A stretch of 64,000 nucleotides of DNA, taken from the NCBI GenBank assembly GCA_963703045.1, contig OY969782.1, positions 2,108,001 through 2,172,000 of the forward strand, in the 5' to 3' direction. Under the pieces are notes generated by a model. It worked only from the letters and a program-made list of their open reading frames with translations. It was not told the origin of the DNA and ran no database searches. Made by a program: the position numbers and the translations under genes. Shown here in pieces: positions 23,980 to 32,864 of the stretch. The first letter of the stretch is position 1. Every line of letters begins with the position of its first letter. The DNA comes from Miltoncostaea sp963703045 (lineage in GTDB: Bacteria > Actinomycetota > Thermoleophilia > Miltoncostaeales > Miltoncostaeaceae).

Positions 23980-25212
23980 CAGGGGGCACCCAGCCCGCGG
24001 GCGGCCCGCAGCCCCGACGCGAGGCCGTCCTCGTGGAAGCCGAAGCCCTGGTACGCGCCGCAGAACCAGGTGCGGCGCCGACCGTCGAGCTCGGGCAGCC
24101 GCTCCTGTGCGGCGAGCGACTCGAAGGTGAACTGGGGGTGGGCGTACTCCACGCGGCGGATCACGCGATCCTCGGCGATGCGGTCGTCGCGGTTGAGGGT
24201 GACGCAGTACTGCTCGGGCTCGTCGAGCGCCTGCAGCGTGTTCAGATGGTAGGTCACGGTGGGCATCGGGGACGGATCGCGGCAGTCGTCCACGGTGTAG
24301 TTCCACGCCGCCCATGCCTGCGGACGGCGCGGCAGCAGGCTGCGGTCGGTGTGCAGCACGGTGCTGTTCACCGTCGTGCGGAAGGCGCCCAGCACCTCCC
24401 GCTCGAGCGGGTCGGCGTCGGTCAGCATCGCGAGGGCCTGGGGCGCGTGGGTGGCGATGACGACCGCGTCGAAGCGCTCGACCCCCGCGCGCCGTGCGTA
24501 CCTGCACGCCGTCGGCGTCGCGCGTGACGGCCCGCACCGGGTCGCCCAGTCGCAGTCGCCGCCCGAGCGGCGCGGTGATCGCGGCCACGTAGCGCCGGCT
24601 GCCCCCGACCACGGTGCGCCACCGGTGCCGCCGGAAGCCCAGCAGCCCGTGGTTCTCGAAGAACCGCACCGCGTAGGACACGGGGAACTCGAGCGTGAGG
24701 CCCGGGGCGGTCAACCAGAGAGCCGATGCGAACGGCACCAGGTAGTGGTCGCGGAAGTCGCGTGAGTAGCCCTCGATGCGCACGTAGTCGCCGAGGGTGC
24801 TGCGCGCGTGGCGCTCGTCGAGGCCGTCGCCGCCGTTGCGCAGGAAGCGCACGATCTCGCGCAGCAGCGCCAGCATGCGCGGGTTCGCGAGCGCGCGCGG
24901 CTGCGTCCACAGCCGCACCGCCGAGTACTCGATGCCGCATCGGCGGCAGCTCACCCCGAACGACATGTCCGAGTCCTGCACCGCCACCCCGAGCTCGCGG
25001 AAGAGGCGGCTCAGGCGGGGGTAGTTGGGCTCGTTGTGGACGAGGAATCCCGTGTCGAGGTGCAGGTCGCCGGCGGGTCGCTCGAGGGTGACCGTGTTGG
25101 CGTGACCCCCCGCCCGGGTATCCGCTTCGAGCACCGTCACGTCGTGCACGCGCGAGAGCGCGTGCGCGGCTCCGAGGCCGGCGATGCCGGCGCCGATCAC
25201 CACCACCCTCAT
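23976..25212 (-). pseudogene. FAD-dependent amine-oxidase-like oxidoreductase, one-base insertion
   Basis: First gene of the lipid operon. The N-terminal frame from the ATG at 25212 has the FAD motif GAGIAGLGAAHALS, then GGHANTVTLE and LDTGFLVHNE, typical of the NAD(P)-binding/protoporphyrinogen-oxidase-like flavoproteins next to DUF1365. In the run of five C at 24482-24486 (GGGGG on the coding strand) one extra base shifts the frame; the protein resumes as VERFDAVVIATHAPQALAML and ends with CGAYQGFGFHEDGLASGL at 23976. Total restored length is about 411 residues. It overlaps the DUF1365 start by 4 nt. The role in fatty-acyl modification follows from the conserved cluster, not from a tested enzyme here. 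Confidence 0.82.
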
Positions 25213-25254
25213 CGCGCGCGCCGCCGTCGGCGGGTGTCCGGTCCGTCCGTCATC

Positions 25255-25289
25255 TCATCCGTATACGGTCCGCGCCCGTAGACGGATGA
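25255..25289. promoter_or_regulatory. Divergent operator: inverted repeat with internal palindrome
   Basis: Between the FAD-oxidase operon (minus) and the desaturase (plus) lies TCATCCGT (25255-25262), a 19-nt spacer, and ACGGATGA (25282-25289), a perfect 8-bp inverted repeat. Overlapping its left arm is the 10-bp perfect palindrome CCGTATACGG (25259-25268). This is a good candidate binding site for one regulator controlling both lipid-modifying units. Confidence 0.45.
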
Positions 25290-25346
25290 GGGGGCCCGAA
25301 CCGCAGGCCTCCGACTACTGTTCATCCAGATGGGAGACGTCACCTC

Positions 25347-26297
25347 GTGAAGCAGGCCCCCGCCGCGTCCGGACCGCCCGTCGCCACCGTACGCGAGAGC
25401 ACCAGCGTCGCGAGCCGCGTCATCACCCTCATCGCCGTGCTCGTCCCGCCGGTCGGCGTGGCGTCGGCCGTCGGCCTGCTGTGGGGCGTCGCGGTACGCC
25501 CGGTCAACCTCATCATGCTCGTGGTGCTCTACACCGCGTGCGGCCTCGGCATCACCGTCGGCTACCACCGGCTGTTCTCGCACAAGGCGTTCAAGACGCG
25601 CCCGGCGATCCGCGGCCTGTTCGCGGTGCTCGGGTCGATGACCATCCAGGGCCCCGTCACGCAGTGGGTCACCGACCACCGCAAGCATCACGCGCTGTCG
25701 GACCGCGAGGGCGACCCCCACTCGCCCCACGGCAGCCGCGACGGGCTGTTCGGCGGGCTGCGCGGGTTCCTGCACGCGCACATGGGCTGGCTCGTCACCA
25801 CGAAGGGCATGGAGCGCGGCCGCCGCTACGGCCGCGACCTCTACGACGACCCGGTCGTGAGCCGCATCGACCGCATGTACATGCTCTGGGTGGTGCTGTC
25901 GCTCGGCATCCCGTTCGCCGTGGGCTATGCGGTCAACCCCACCCTCGCCGGGGGCATGACCGGCCTCGTCTGGGGCGGCCTGGTGCGCATCTTCCTGTTC
26001 CACCACATGACGTGGAGCGTCAACTCGATCTGCCACACGTTCGGCCGGCGTCCGTACGACACCGACGACGAGAGCCGCAACAACTGGCTGATCGCCCTGC
26101 CCACCTTCGGGGAGGGCTGGCACAACAACCATCACGCGTTCCCCGGGTCGGCCATCCACGGGCTCGGCCGCCTGCAGGTCGACATGAGCTGGTGGACCAT
26201 CCGCGGGCTCGAGAAGCTGGGGCTCGCCTGGGACGTGAAGGTGCCGACGGCCGATCGCCTCGCCCGTCGCGCGGCTCAGGCGGCGGCCGCGGGCTGA
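25347..26297 (+). CDS. Membrane acyl-lipid/acyl-CoA fatty-acid desaturase
   Basis: 316 residues starting at GTG. The three His boxes of the integral-membrane di-iron desaturases are complete: HRLFSH (74-79), HRKHH (111-115) and HNNHH (259-263), with four hydrophobic segments between and around them. The layout is that of delta-9 type acyl-CoA or acyl-lipid desaturases. It introduces the double bond that the CFA-synthase-like enzyme of the divergent operon would then modify, so the two units make functional sense together. It overlaps the convergent hydrolase gene by 22 nt. Confidence 0.92.
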   Translation: MKQAPAASGPPVATVRESTSVASRVITLIAVLVPPVGVASAVGLLWGVAVRPVNLIMLVVLYTACGLGITVGYHRLFSHKAFKTRPAIRGLFAVLGSMTIQGPVTQWVTDHRKHHALSDREGDPHSPHGSRDGLFGGLRGFLHAHMGWLVTTKGMERGRRYGRDLYDDPVVSRIDRMYMLWVVLSLGIPFAVGYAVNPTLAGGMTGLVWGGLVRIFLFHHMTWSVNSICHTFGRRPYDTDDESRNNWLIALPTFGEGWHNNHHAFPGSAIHGLGRLQVDMSWWTIRGLEKLGLAWDVKVPTADRLARRAAQAAAAG

Positions 26298-26950
26298 GCC
26301 TCCGCGGCGCGGAACAGCTCGAGCTGCCCCGCGACGCGGTCGACCCACACCCCGGCGCGCGGCATCGCGATCAGCCGCTCGCCGGGCCCCCGCAGGGCGA
26401 TGGGATGGAGCGCACCCTGGATCAGCTCGTAGCTGGCCGGGATGCCGGCGGCGACCACCCGCTCGTATCCGCGCCGTGAGCTGGCCGGGCTGATGCCCGG
26501 GATGCCCGGCAGCCAGCCGTCGAGCGAGCCCTGCACCACGGCGAAGCGACGGCCGGCCAGGCTCTCGATCGGCATCCGGTCGGGGATCCAGGGGGCGAGC
26601 CCGACGACGGTCGACACGCTCGGGTGCGCCGCGGCGCCGATGGCGACGGCCCCGCCCATCGAGAACCCGATCAGCAGAGTGCGCCGACCACGGCCGTCGG
26701 CGGCGGCGTCGAGCGCGGCGTGCGCGTCCTCGATGCACAGCTCGAGCCGGTTCCACGACTTGACCCGGTACCGCACCTCGTGGAAGCGCAGGCCGGGGTA
26801 GCGGGGGGCCAGGCGGCTGACCAGCAGCTCGATCGATCCGCCCCAGTCGCCGGGCACCAGCCCCGCGCTACCGCCGCTCAGGCAGACGACCGGTAGGCCG
26901 TCCTCGGGCCCCGTCCGCCGCACCGTCGCTCCGCTCGCCAGCGTCTCCAC
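26276..26950 (-). CDS. Alpha/beta hydrolase
   Basis: 224 residues from GTG at 26950. Nucleophile elbow GFSMGG near residue 95, a GG-containing oxyanion loop (VVCLSGGSAGLVPGDW) and a late His in GALHPIALRG; the acid is probably in VQGSLDGWLPG. It resembles dienelactone-hydrolase or esterase-like cytoplasmic enzymes of unknown substrate. The stop codon of the upstream small membrane gene directly touches this start (TGAGTG), so they are co-translated. Confidence 0.8.
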   Translation of the reverse strand: METLASGATVRRTGPEDGLPVVCLSGGSAGLVPGDWGGSIELLVSRLAPRYPGLRFHEVRYRVKSWNRLELCIEDAHAALDAAADGRGRRTLLIGFSMGGAVAIGAAAHPSVSTVVGLAPWIPDRMPIESLAGRRFAVVQGSLDGWLPGIPGISPASSRRGYERVVAAGIPASYELIQGALHPIALRGPGERLIAMPRAGVWVDRVAGQLELFRAAEAQPAAAA

Positions 26951-27274
26951 TCAGTCGCGGCGCGCCAGCAGGCCGATCGCGCCGAACGCCGCGAAGCCGG
27001 CCGTCATGGCGAGCACCCGTGGCTTGCCGCGGCCGTACTTCGCCGCGTCGGCCAGGTCGAACCCCACCCGCAGGGCGATGGCCGTGCCCTTGTGGGGCGA
27101 CAGCGCCAGGGCGAGCCCGCTGCCGATGTCGCGCACGCCGAGCGCGCGCACCTCCGACTCGCTCGCGTCGAGCATCTCGGCCATCCGGGCGGTGCGGCCG
27201 AAGGCCAGCCCCACCCAGAGCGCGCAGCCGCCGGCCAGGAGGTACGACCAGAGGCGCCGGGAGACGGGGAGCAT
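26951..27274 (-). CDS. Small membrane protein (DUF4267-like)
   Basis: 107 residues with three or four short hydrophobic stretches (YLLAGGCALWVGLAFG, GVRDIGSGLALALS, VLAMTAGFAAFGAIGLLA). The pattern ...RALGVRDIGSGLALALS... resembles DUF4267-type integral membrane proteins. Function unknown. It forms a two-gene operon with the downstream hydrolase. Confidence 0.6.
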   Translation of the reverse strand: MLPVSRRLWSYLLAGGCALWVGLAFGRTARMAEMLDASESEVRALGVRDIGSGLALALSPHKGTAIALRVGFDLADAAKYGRGKPRVLAMTAGFAAFGAIGLLARRD

Positions 27275-27322
27275 CGCTGGAGGATAGACGCGCCGCGCCT
27301 CCCGGCGCCGTGCATCGGCCGC

Positions 27323-28048
27323 TCAGGAACGGTCGATCAGCACCGGCGTGCCCGCCTGCGCGTGGCGCGCGACCGCGGCGAGCGCGGGCTCGCCGAGGAT
27401 GACGCAGCCGAAGCTCGACGCCGTGCCGACCCGCCAGGCGCGTCCGCTGCCCGCGCCGTGGATGGCCACGAGGGCGTCGCCGCCCATGAACGAGCGCAAC
27501 GTGGGCGAGTGGGCCGTGAGCGTGAGCGTGTAGCGGCCGTAGACGTCGCGCCAGGCCGGCAGCGTCGGCACCGGGTCCTGGATCGCGAAGCGGCCGATCG
27601 GGGTCGGCGTGCCGGGGCGGCCGACGCCGGCGGGGTAGCTCGCGAGCCGGTCGCGCCCCCGCCAGACCTCGAGCCTCCGCGAGCCCACGTGCACCTCGAT
27701 GCGCACGCGGCGCTCGCTGAGGCGCAGCTTCTCGGCGCGTACCCAGCCGCTCGACTGGTTGGGGCGGATGGGCAGCTGCACGCGCACCCAGTCGGTGCCG
27801 CGTACGTCACGGTGCCGTCCCGTCACGAGCAGGCGCTGGGCGGTCCCCGACCAGGCCGTGGCGCCCTTCAGCCGCATCCGCGGGCGCGCGCCGGAGCGCG
27901 GCGCGCGCAGGGCCGTCGCCGGCACCACCACCCGCGCGGTCAGGGTCGGCCGTGCGCGCACCTCGAGCGACTCGGCGGCGCCGGCGGGCGCGGCCGGCAG
28001 CATGGTCAGCGCTGCCGCGCCGAGGGCAAAGGTGCAGAACCTCCACAT
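27323..28048 (-). CDS. Secreted L,D-transpeptidase (YkuD domain)
   Basis: 241 residues. Signal peptide at 1-25 (FCTFALGAAALTMLPAAPAGA). The C-terminal half is a YkuD domain with the catalytic block HGAG (His197) and SSFGCVIL (Cys215), a variant of the usual SHGCIR motif. A short SH3-like segment (WVRVQLPIRPNQSSGWVR) precedes it. The enzyme makes 3-3 crosslinks in peptidoglycan or attaches proteins to it. The start lies within an imperfect palindrome (CCTCNACA...TGTNGAGG) that could be an operator, weakly supported. Confidence 0.88.
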   Translation of the reverse strand: MWRFCTFALGAAALTMLPAAPAGAAESLEVRARPTLTARVVVPATALRAPRSGARPRMRLKGATAWSGTAQRLLVTGRHRDVRGTDWVRVQLPIRPNQSSGWVRAEKLRLSERRVRIEVHVGSRRLEVWRGRDRLASYPAGVGRPGTPTPIGRFAIQDPVPTLPAWRDVYGRYTLTLTAHSPTLRSFMGGDALVAIHGAGSGRAWRVGTASSFGCVILGEPALAAVARHAQAGTPVLIDRS

Positions 28049-28102
28049 AGTGTAGAGGTCGTCGCCCGCGGCCCCGGGCTTGAGCCTCGTTGCACGCCAC
28101 GA

Positions 28103-28840
28103 TCACGGCGAGCGCCGGCGCATCGAGGTGGCGCCGAGCACGAGCGCGGCGACGGTGACCCCGCCGACCACCGCCAGGTCGAGCGCGAACCGTGCGCCGA
28201 GGGGGGCCGGCGACGACGCGCGCGCCAGCAGGTCGTAGGCGTAGGTCAGCGGCAGGGCGTCCGAGATCGCCTCGAGCCAGCCCGCCATGGCGTGGCGCGG
28301 CGTGAACAGCCCGCAGAGCAGCAGCTGCGGCAGCACGAGCGCGGGCATGAACTGGACGGCCTGGAACTCGGTGGTCGCGAAGGCGCTCGCGAAGAGCCCG
28401 AGGGCCATCCCGAGCAGCGCGTTGGCGAGCGAGAGGGCGACCAGCACGACCGGCGCGCGCTCGACGTCGAGGCCGAGCGGGCCGAGCGAGAGCGCCGATA
28501 CGGCGACGGTCTGCAGCACGGCGACCGCGCCGAAGGCGAGCGCGTAGCCCGTCAGCAGGTCGAGGCGAGCCACCGGCATGCTCATGAGGCGCTCCAGCGT
28601 GCCCGAGGTGCGCTCGCGCAGCATGGCGATGGAGGTGACGACGAACATCGTGATGAACGGCAGCAGTCCCACCATGGGCGGGCCGATCCGCCCGAACACC
28701 TGCGGCGACCCGTCGAAGGCGTAGCGCAGGATCACCATCAGCAGGCAGGGGACCACGATCAGCAGGGCGACGGTGCGAGGATCGCGGCGCAGCTGGATGA
28801 GCACCCGCGCGGCGATGGCGCGGGTGGCCCGGGGGCTCAT
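28103..28840 (-). CDS. ABC-2 type transporter permease
   Basis: 245 residues with six hydrophobic segments and the ABC-2 pattern: a cytoplasmic N-terminus QLRRDPRTVALLIVVP, the conserved RERTSGTLERLMSMPV loop, and LLCGLFTPRHAMAGWLEAIS before the last segments. The ATG at 28840 overlaps the stop of the ATPase gene (ATGA). With the ATPase it forms a drug- or lipid-type exporter, and the divergent TetR gene is its probable regulator. Confidence 0.9.
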   Translation of the reverse strand: MSPRATRAIAARVLIQLRRDPRTVALLIVVPCLLMVILRYAFDGSPQVFGRIGPPMVGLLPFITMFVVTSIAMLRERTSGTLERLMSMPVARLDLLTGYALAFGAVAVLQTVAVSALSLGPLGLDVERAPVVLVALSLANALLGMALGLFASAFATTEFQAVQFMPALVLPQLLLCGLFTPRHAMAGWLEAISDALPLTYAYDLLARASSPAPLGARFALDLAVVGGVTVAALVLGATSMRRRSP

Positions 28841-29553
28841 CGCGCCACCTCGACGTCCTCGATGAGCCGCAGGAACGCCCGCCCGAGGTCGTCCTCGCCG
28901 GTGCGTTCGCGCAGCCGGGCCGGCGACTCGGCCGCGATCAGGCGCCCCTCGCGCATGAGCAGCAGGGTGTCGCACTCGGCCGCCTCGTCCATGACGTGGC
29001 TCGACACGAGGATGGTCGTGCCGTCCGCGGCGAGCCGATGGAAGGTCTGCCAGAGATCGCGCCGCAGCACGGGGTCGAGCCCGACCGTCGGCTCGTCGAG
29101 CACGAGCAGCTCCGGCCCGGCGAGCAACGCGACGGCCAGCGAGGCGCGCGTGCGCTGGCCACCGGAGAGCCGGCCCACCAGACCACCGGAGCGATCGTCC
29201 AGACCGACCGCCGCGATGGCCGCATCGACGGCGTCGCCGCCGGCACCGAGGATGCGCGCGAAGTGATCGACGTTCTCGCGCACGGTCAGGTCGCCGTACA
29301 CGGAGGGCGCCTGGGTGACGTAGCCGACGCGGCGGCGCAGGCCCGCCGATCCGGCGGGGTCGCCGAGCACCTCGACGATGCCGCCCGCCACCCGCTGCAC
29401 ACCCACGATCGCGCGCATGAGCGTGCTCTTGCCGCATCCGCTCGGTCCGAGCAGGCCGGTGACGGTGCCGGTGGCGACCTCGAGGGAGAGGTCGTCCAGC
29501 ACGGTCCGCCCTCCCCGTACGACCCGGAGCCCCCTCACGGACACCGCGTTCAT
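28837..29553 (-). CDS. ABC transporter ATP-binding protein (ABC-2 exporter)
   Basis: 238 residues with a full ABC domain: Walker A GPSGCGKS, Q-loop in GYVTQAPSVYGDL, signature LSGGQRTR, Walker B LLVLDEPTVGLDP and switch His in SSHVMDEA. The DrrA/CcmA-like sequence and the downstream ABC-2 permease indicate an exporter. The first codon lies 68 nt from the divergent TetR gene across a palindromic operator. Confidence 0.92.
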   Translation of the reverse strand: MNAVSVRGLRVVRGGRTVLDDLSLEVATGTVTGLLGPSGCGKSTLMRAIVGVQRVAGGIVEVLGDPAGSAGLRRRVGYVTQAPSVYGDLTVRENVDHFARILGAGGDAVDAAIAAVGLDDRSGGLVGRLSGGQRTRASLAVALLAGPELLVLDEPTVGLDPVLRRDLWQTFHRLAADGTTILVSSHVMDEAAECDTLLLMREGRLIAAESPARLRERTGEDDLGRAFLRLIEDVEVAR

Positions 29554-29574
29554 CGCGTCCCTCCTTGTGAGCAG

Positions 29575-29598
29575 TCACTTACATCTTCACGTTAGTGA
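29575..29598. promoter_or_regulatory. TetR-type operator between the ABC-2 exporter and tetR genes
   Basis: TCACTTAC (29575-29582), 8-nt spacer, GTTAGTGA (29591-29598): an inverted repeat with 7 of 8 matching positions, extended on both sides by AGCAG/CTGCT. It overlaps the promoters of both divergent genes; TATCGT at 29607-29612 is the -10 of tetR, 8 nt before its ATG. Confidence 0.65.
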
Positions 29599-29620
29599 GT
29601 GCCTGCTATCGTTGTCAACG

Positions 29621-30247
29621 ATGGCCGACGACGACCCACCGACGGTGGCTTCGGCGCCGCGCATGAAGCGCGAGGACCGGCGAGCCGCCCTGCTCGCGGC
29701 CGCCCGCGGCGAGTTCGCCCAACACGGCTTCCACGGCGCCGCGACGGCCGCGATCGCGCGCTCGGCCGGCTGCTCGGAGGCGATCCTGTACCGCCACTTC
29801 GCATCGAAGCGCGAGTTGCTGATCGAGGTGCTGCGGGCCGAGATCGGCGGTCGCCTCGCCGCCGGGCGCGCCCTGGCGCCCCCGGCGGGATCCGAGGCCG
29901 GCGCGTCGATGGCCGAGGTGCTGCAGGCGCGCCTCGATGAGCGAGAGATGGGGGTGACGGCTCGGCTGGTGATGCTCGCGGTCTCGATGTCGGGCGACCC
30001 CGAGGTCGGTCCGGCGGTGCGCGACGCCTTCGCGGCCGTACGCGCGCCGCTGCGGCGGTCGCTCTCCGCCGCGCAGGACGCCGGCGCGGTGCGCGCCGAC
30101 ATCGACCCCGAGGCCCTGACCTGGCTCTGGCACGGCCTCTTCCTGGTGGCCGCCGTGCGTGACGCCATGGGCGACGACGGTGTCGCGACGGGGGCCGTCG
30201 ATGCCGCCCGCGTGCTCTCCGACCTGCTGGCGCCGCCGCCGGGGTGA
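29621..30247 (+). CDS. TetR-family transcriptional regulator of the ABC-2 exporter
   Basis: 208 residues. The N-terminal helix-turn-helix reads LLAAARGEFAQHGFHGAATA, then AGCSEAILYRHFASKRELL, the canonical TetR DNA-binding block. The C-terminal all-helical part is a ligand/dimer domain. The ATG at 29621 has no SD and follows TATCGT by 8 nt, so the mRNA is probably leaderless. The divergent arrangement with the exporter and the shared palindrome indicate local repression relieved by an exported compound. Confidence 0.9.
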   Translation: MADDDPPTVASAPRMKREDRRAALLAAARGEFAQHGFHGAATAAIARSAGCSEAILYRHFASKRELLIEVLRAEIGGRLAAGRALAPPAGSEAGASMAEVLQARLDEREMGVTARLVMLAVSMSGDPEVGPAVRDAFAAVRAPLRRSLSAAQDAGAVRADIDPEALTWLWHGLFLVAAVRDAMGDDGVATGAVDAARVLSDLLAPPPG

Positions 30248-30252
30248 CGCCG

Positions 30253-31179
30253 TCAGGGGCCCGAGCGGGCGATCCACTCCACGAGGTCGTCGAGGCGGTG
30301 CGCCCAGAAGAGCGTCAGCCCCCGTGACTGGGCCGCCTCGAGGTTGGCGCGCTTGAAGACGCCGGCGATCACCGCGGCCGGCACCACCTGGTTGGCGCCG
30401 AAGTGACGCAGCCAGTTCTCGGCCTTGCCGGCCGCCTCGCGGTTGACCCGCTTGACCGAGTTCACGGCCGAGTTCGAGGCCTTGCACTCGAGGGCCACCC
30501 GGCGCCGGTCCCAGAGGCCCACGATCAGATCGGCCCGGTCCTCCCCGAACATCCGCTCCATGCAGAACTCGCCCGGGCCGGGCGCGTCCTCGAGCACGGT
30601 GATCGTGCGCCGCGCGTGGACCTTCACGAACCCCACCGAGACGAGCGCCTCCTCCACCGCCGACTCCTGGAGCTGCCGCGCCTGGTTGCGGCGCAGCGTC
30701 CGCACGCCCTCGTTGGCCATCAGCGCGACCGTGGCGATCATCGCGGCGTGGCGCTCGTCCTCGGCGGGCTCGCGCCGCGGGGGGCGCATCCACGGGAAGC
30801 GCGCCCGGTCGAGCCCGAGCAGCGCGGCGTCGATGACCCGGCGGGCCGCGTCCTCGTCGCTCGCCAGCCGCGACGGCGCCAGGGTGGTCTGCGCCATGGT
30901 CATGAGGTCGTCGCGCGAGATGAAGGGCCCCCCGAGGAAGCGCAGGGCGTCGAGCAGCTCGCGCCGCCGCACCACCTCGCCCGCGACCTCGTGCAGCCGC
31001 AGCAGGTCGCCGCTCAGCTCGAAGAGGTCCTCGACGGCGTCGCGCAGCTCCTCGAACAGGTCGAGGTAGAGGCTGAGCGGCTCCTCGAAGCGCTCCGACC
31101 GGAATGCGTCCAGCGACAGGGCGATGTCGCGCTCGAGCTCCGCGGGCGACCACCGCGGTGCCGGGACGGGGATGCTCAT
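30253..31179 (-). CDS. XamI-family type II restriction endonuclease
   Basis: 308 residues. The sequence matches the layout of XamI-like restriction enzymes: a helical N-terminal half and a C-terminal PD-(D/E)xK-like core in EDRADLIVGLWDRRRVALECKASNSAVN, where Asp, Glu and Lys (D...ECK) form the nuclease site, followed by the family stretch AGKAENWLRHFGANQVVPAAVIAG. The start ATG overlaps the stop of the methyltransferase (ATGA). XamI cleaves GTCGAC in the type enzyme; whether this homologue has the same specificity is unknown. The gene is intact while its methyltransferase partner has two frame breaks. Confidence 0.82.
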   Translation of the reverse strand: MSIPVPAPRWSPAELERDIALSLDAFRSERFEEPLSLYLDLFEELRDAVEDLFELSGDLLRLHEVAGEVVRRRELLDALRFLGGPFISRDDLMTMAQTTLAPSRLASDEDAARRVIDAALLGLDRARFPWMRPPRREPAEDERHAAMIATVALMANEGVRTLRRNQARQLQESAVEEALVSVGFVKVHARRTITVLEDAPGPGEFCMERMFGEDRADLIVGLWDRRRVALECKASNSAVNSVKRVNREAAGKAENWLRHFGANQVVPAAVIAGVFKRANLEAAQSRGLTLFWAHRLDDLVEWIARSGP

Positions 31180-32794
31180 GCGCCCGCGACGGCCTCGAGG
31201 GGGCTGGGGATCCAGAGCCGCTCCATCTCGCGCGGCTCGAACTTGGTCAGCCCCCCGCTGTACGTGCGGCCGTCGTCCACGCTCACCCCGCGCGAGAGGG
31301 CCTCGGTCAGCCGCCGCACGGCCGCCTCGCCGCAGGTCGACCAGCGGGTACAGCCCGTGGGCGATGTTGATGTGGCGCGCCCCCGCGGTGTTGCGGGTGA
31401 ACGCCGGGGGGCGGCGGGCCATGTACGTCGCCAGGATCGGCGCGGGCGCGCGCAGCCCGACCGACCACCACACGCGGGCGCGTGCGGGCGATGTAGCCGT
31501 CGTGGGCGCCGGCGGCGCGCGCCCGGGTGAGGAAGCGCTGGATGCGCCGCCGCTCCGCCGCGTCGAAGTCGTCGAGGTCGCGCGGCAGGTCGACCACGAG
31601 CTTCAGGTGGTCGGCGCGCGCGAGGGCCTCCCCGGCCTGGAAGATCTCCCGCGCGCGGGTGACGCAGGGAAAGAGCACCCGCTCGGGCAGGTCGGTCTCG
31701 CCCGGGCGCACCACCCAGGTCGCGTTGCGGCCCGTGACGGCACCGCGCCGCACCCGGCAGATCTCGCCCAGCTCGATCCACCCGGCCGGCCGCGCGCGGC
31801 GCGCGCGGGTGAGCGGGGTCCACCGCGAGGTGGCCTCGAGGTCGGCCCGCGGCACGGGGTCGCCGGTGTCGAGGCCGCCGAGGTCGTCCGTGGATGCCAC
31901 GCGCCGCATGCGGATGGTCGCCGACGCGCCCCCGACCGCGAAGCAGGTGATGGCCGCCGTGACCGCGGCGCCCTCGAACGGTGCGACCGTCGGCTCCATC
32001 ACGTGGATCGACTCGCCCCCGAGCGGGCCGAGCAGCAGATCGCGCACGAGCCGGCCGTAGTTGGTGTCGAGCCACTCCGACGAGGTGACGAACACGCCCG
32101 TGTCGCCGGTGCGGGCACGCTGGAGGGTCGCGAGGAAGAAGTAGACGTGCAGCCCGGCGAGACGGCTCGCCTCGAGCCCGTGGCTGCGCGCGGTGAGGGC
32201 CAGCCACTCCTTCCACGACGCCGGGATGTCGTGGTGCCGCACGTAGGGCGGGTTGCCCACGTACAGCGTGCTGCCCTCGTGGGCACCCGCGTCGCCGGCG
32301 AGGTAGTCGGCGCCGATCACCGCGGCCCGGTCCGCGAGGCCGGCGAGGGCGATGTTGGCCCGGCAGACGATCGATGCCAGCGGGTCGTTCTCGACGGCCA
32401 CCAGCCGCGCCCGGCCGAACCGGCGGCCCGCGGCGACGGTGAAGCGCCCGGAGCCCGCGCCGGGATCGACCACGCGCTCGGGAGGCCGGCGGGCGGCCGC
32501 CCAGTCGAGCATCGCGTCGACGATCACGGGCGGCGTGTAGGTGGCCCCCGCGCCGCGCCGGACGTCCGCGGGGCGCAGCCGGCAGAACGCCTCCCCGAGG
32601 GGGTCGCGCCCGTCGCGGACGGCACGGGCGCAGGCGGCGACCGTCTCGCGCCGGTGCGCGCCCGCCCGGGCGGTCGCCGCGAGCAGGCGCTCGGCCTCCG
32701 ACCAGCCCGGCACCTCGGACGCGCCCGCCGCGAGCGCCACCGCCAGTAGGCTGCCCTCGTCGTCCAGATGGGCCGTCAGCGCGTCGGGGTCCAT
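31176..32794 (-). pseudogene. XamI-type N6-adenine DNA methyltransferase with two one-base insertions
   Basis: From the ATG at 32794 the frame gives a typical type II N6-adenine methyltransferase: ATYTPPVIVDAMLDWA, SAM motif VVDPGAGSGRF, catalytic VGNPPYVRHHDI, then TSSEWLDTNYGRLVRDLLLG. Homology runs across three frames near the end: at about 31478 it moves to WWSVGLRAPAPILATYMARR and at about 31333 to EAAVRRLTEALSRG, ending LWIPSPLEAVAGA at 31176. Both changes are one-base insertions. A really inactive methyltransferase beside an intact endonuclease would expose the host to self-cleavage, so error in the sequence is likelier. Confidence 0.82.
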
Positions 32795-32864
32795 CGACCG
32801 GAATGTACGGCAGCGCGCGGACGCCGCGATCGTCCGCGCCACGACCCGATCGTCGGAGGACCGG

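Noticed and set aside
22162..25212. A 1016-residue minus-strand frame across the FAD oxidase, DUF1365 and CFA genes
   Set aside because: It is a chain of unrelated segments joined because high GC content removes stop codons; each protein's homology runs in its own frame.
28040..28062. BlaI/MecI-like operator at the L,D-transpeptidase start
   Set aside because: The palindrome is imperfect in its centre and lacks the TACA-N2-TGTA core, and no BlaI-type gene is near.
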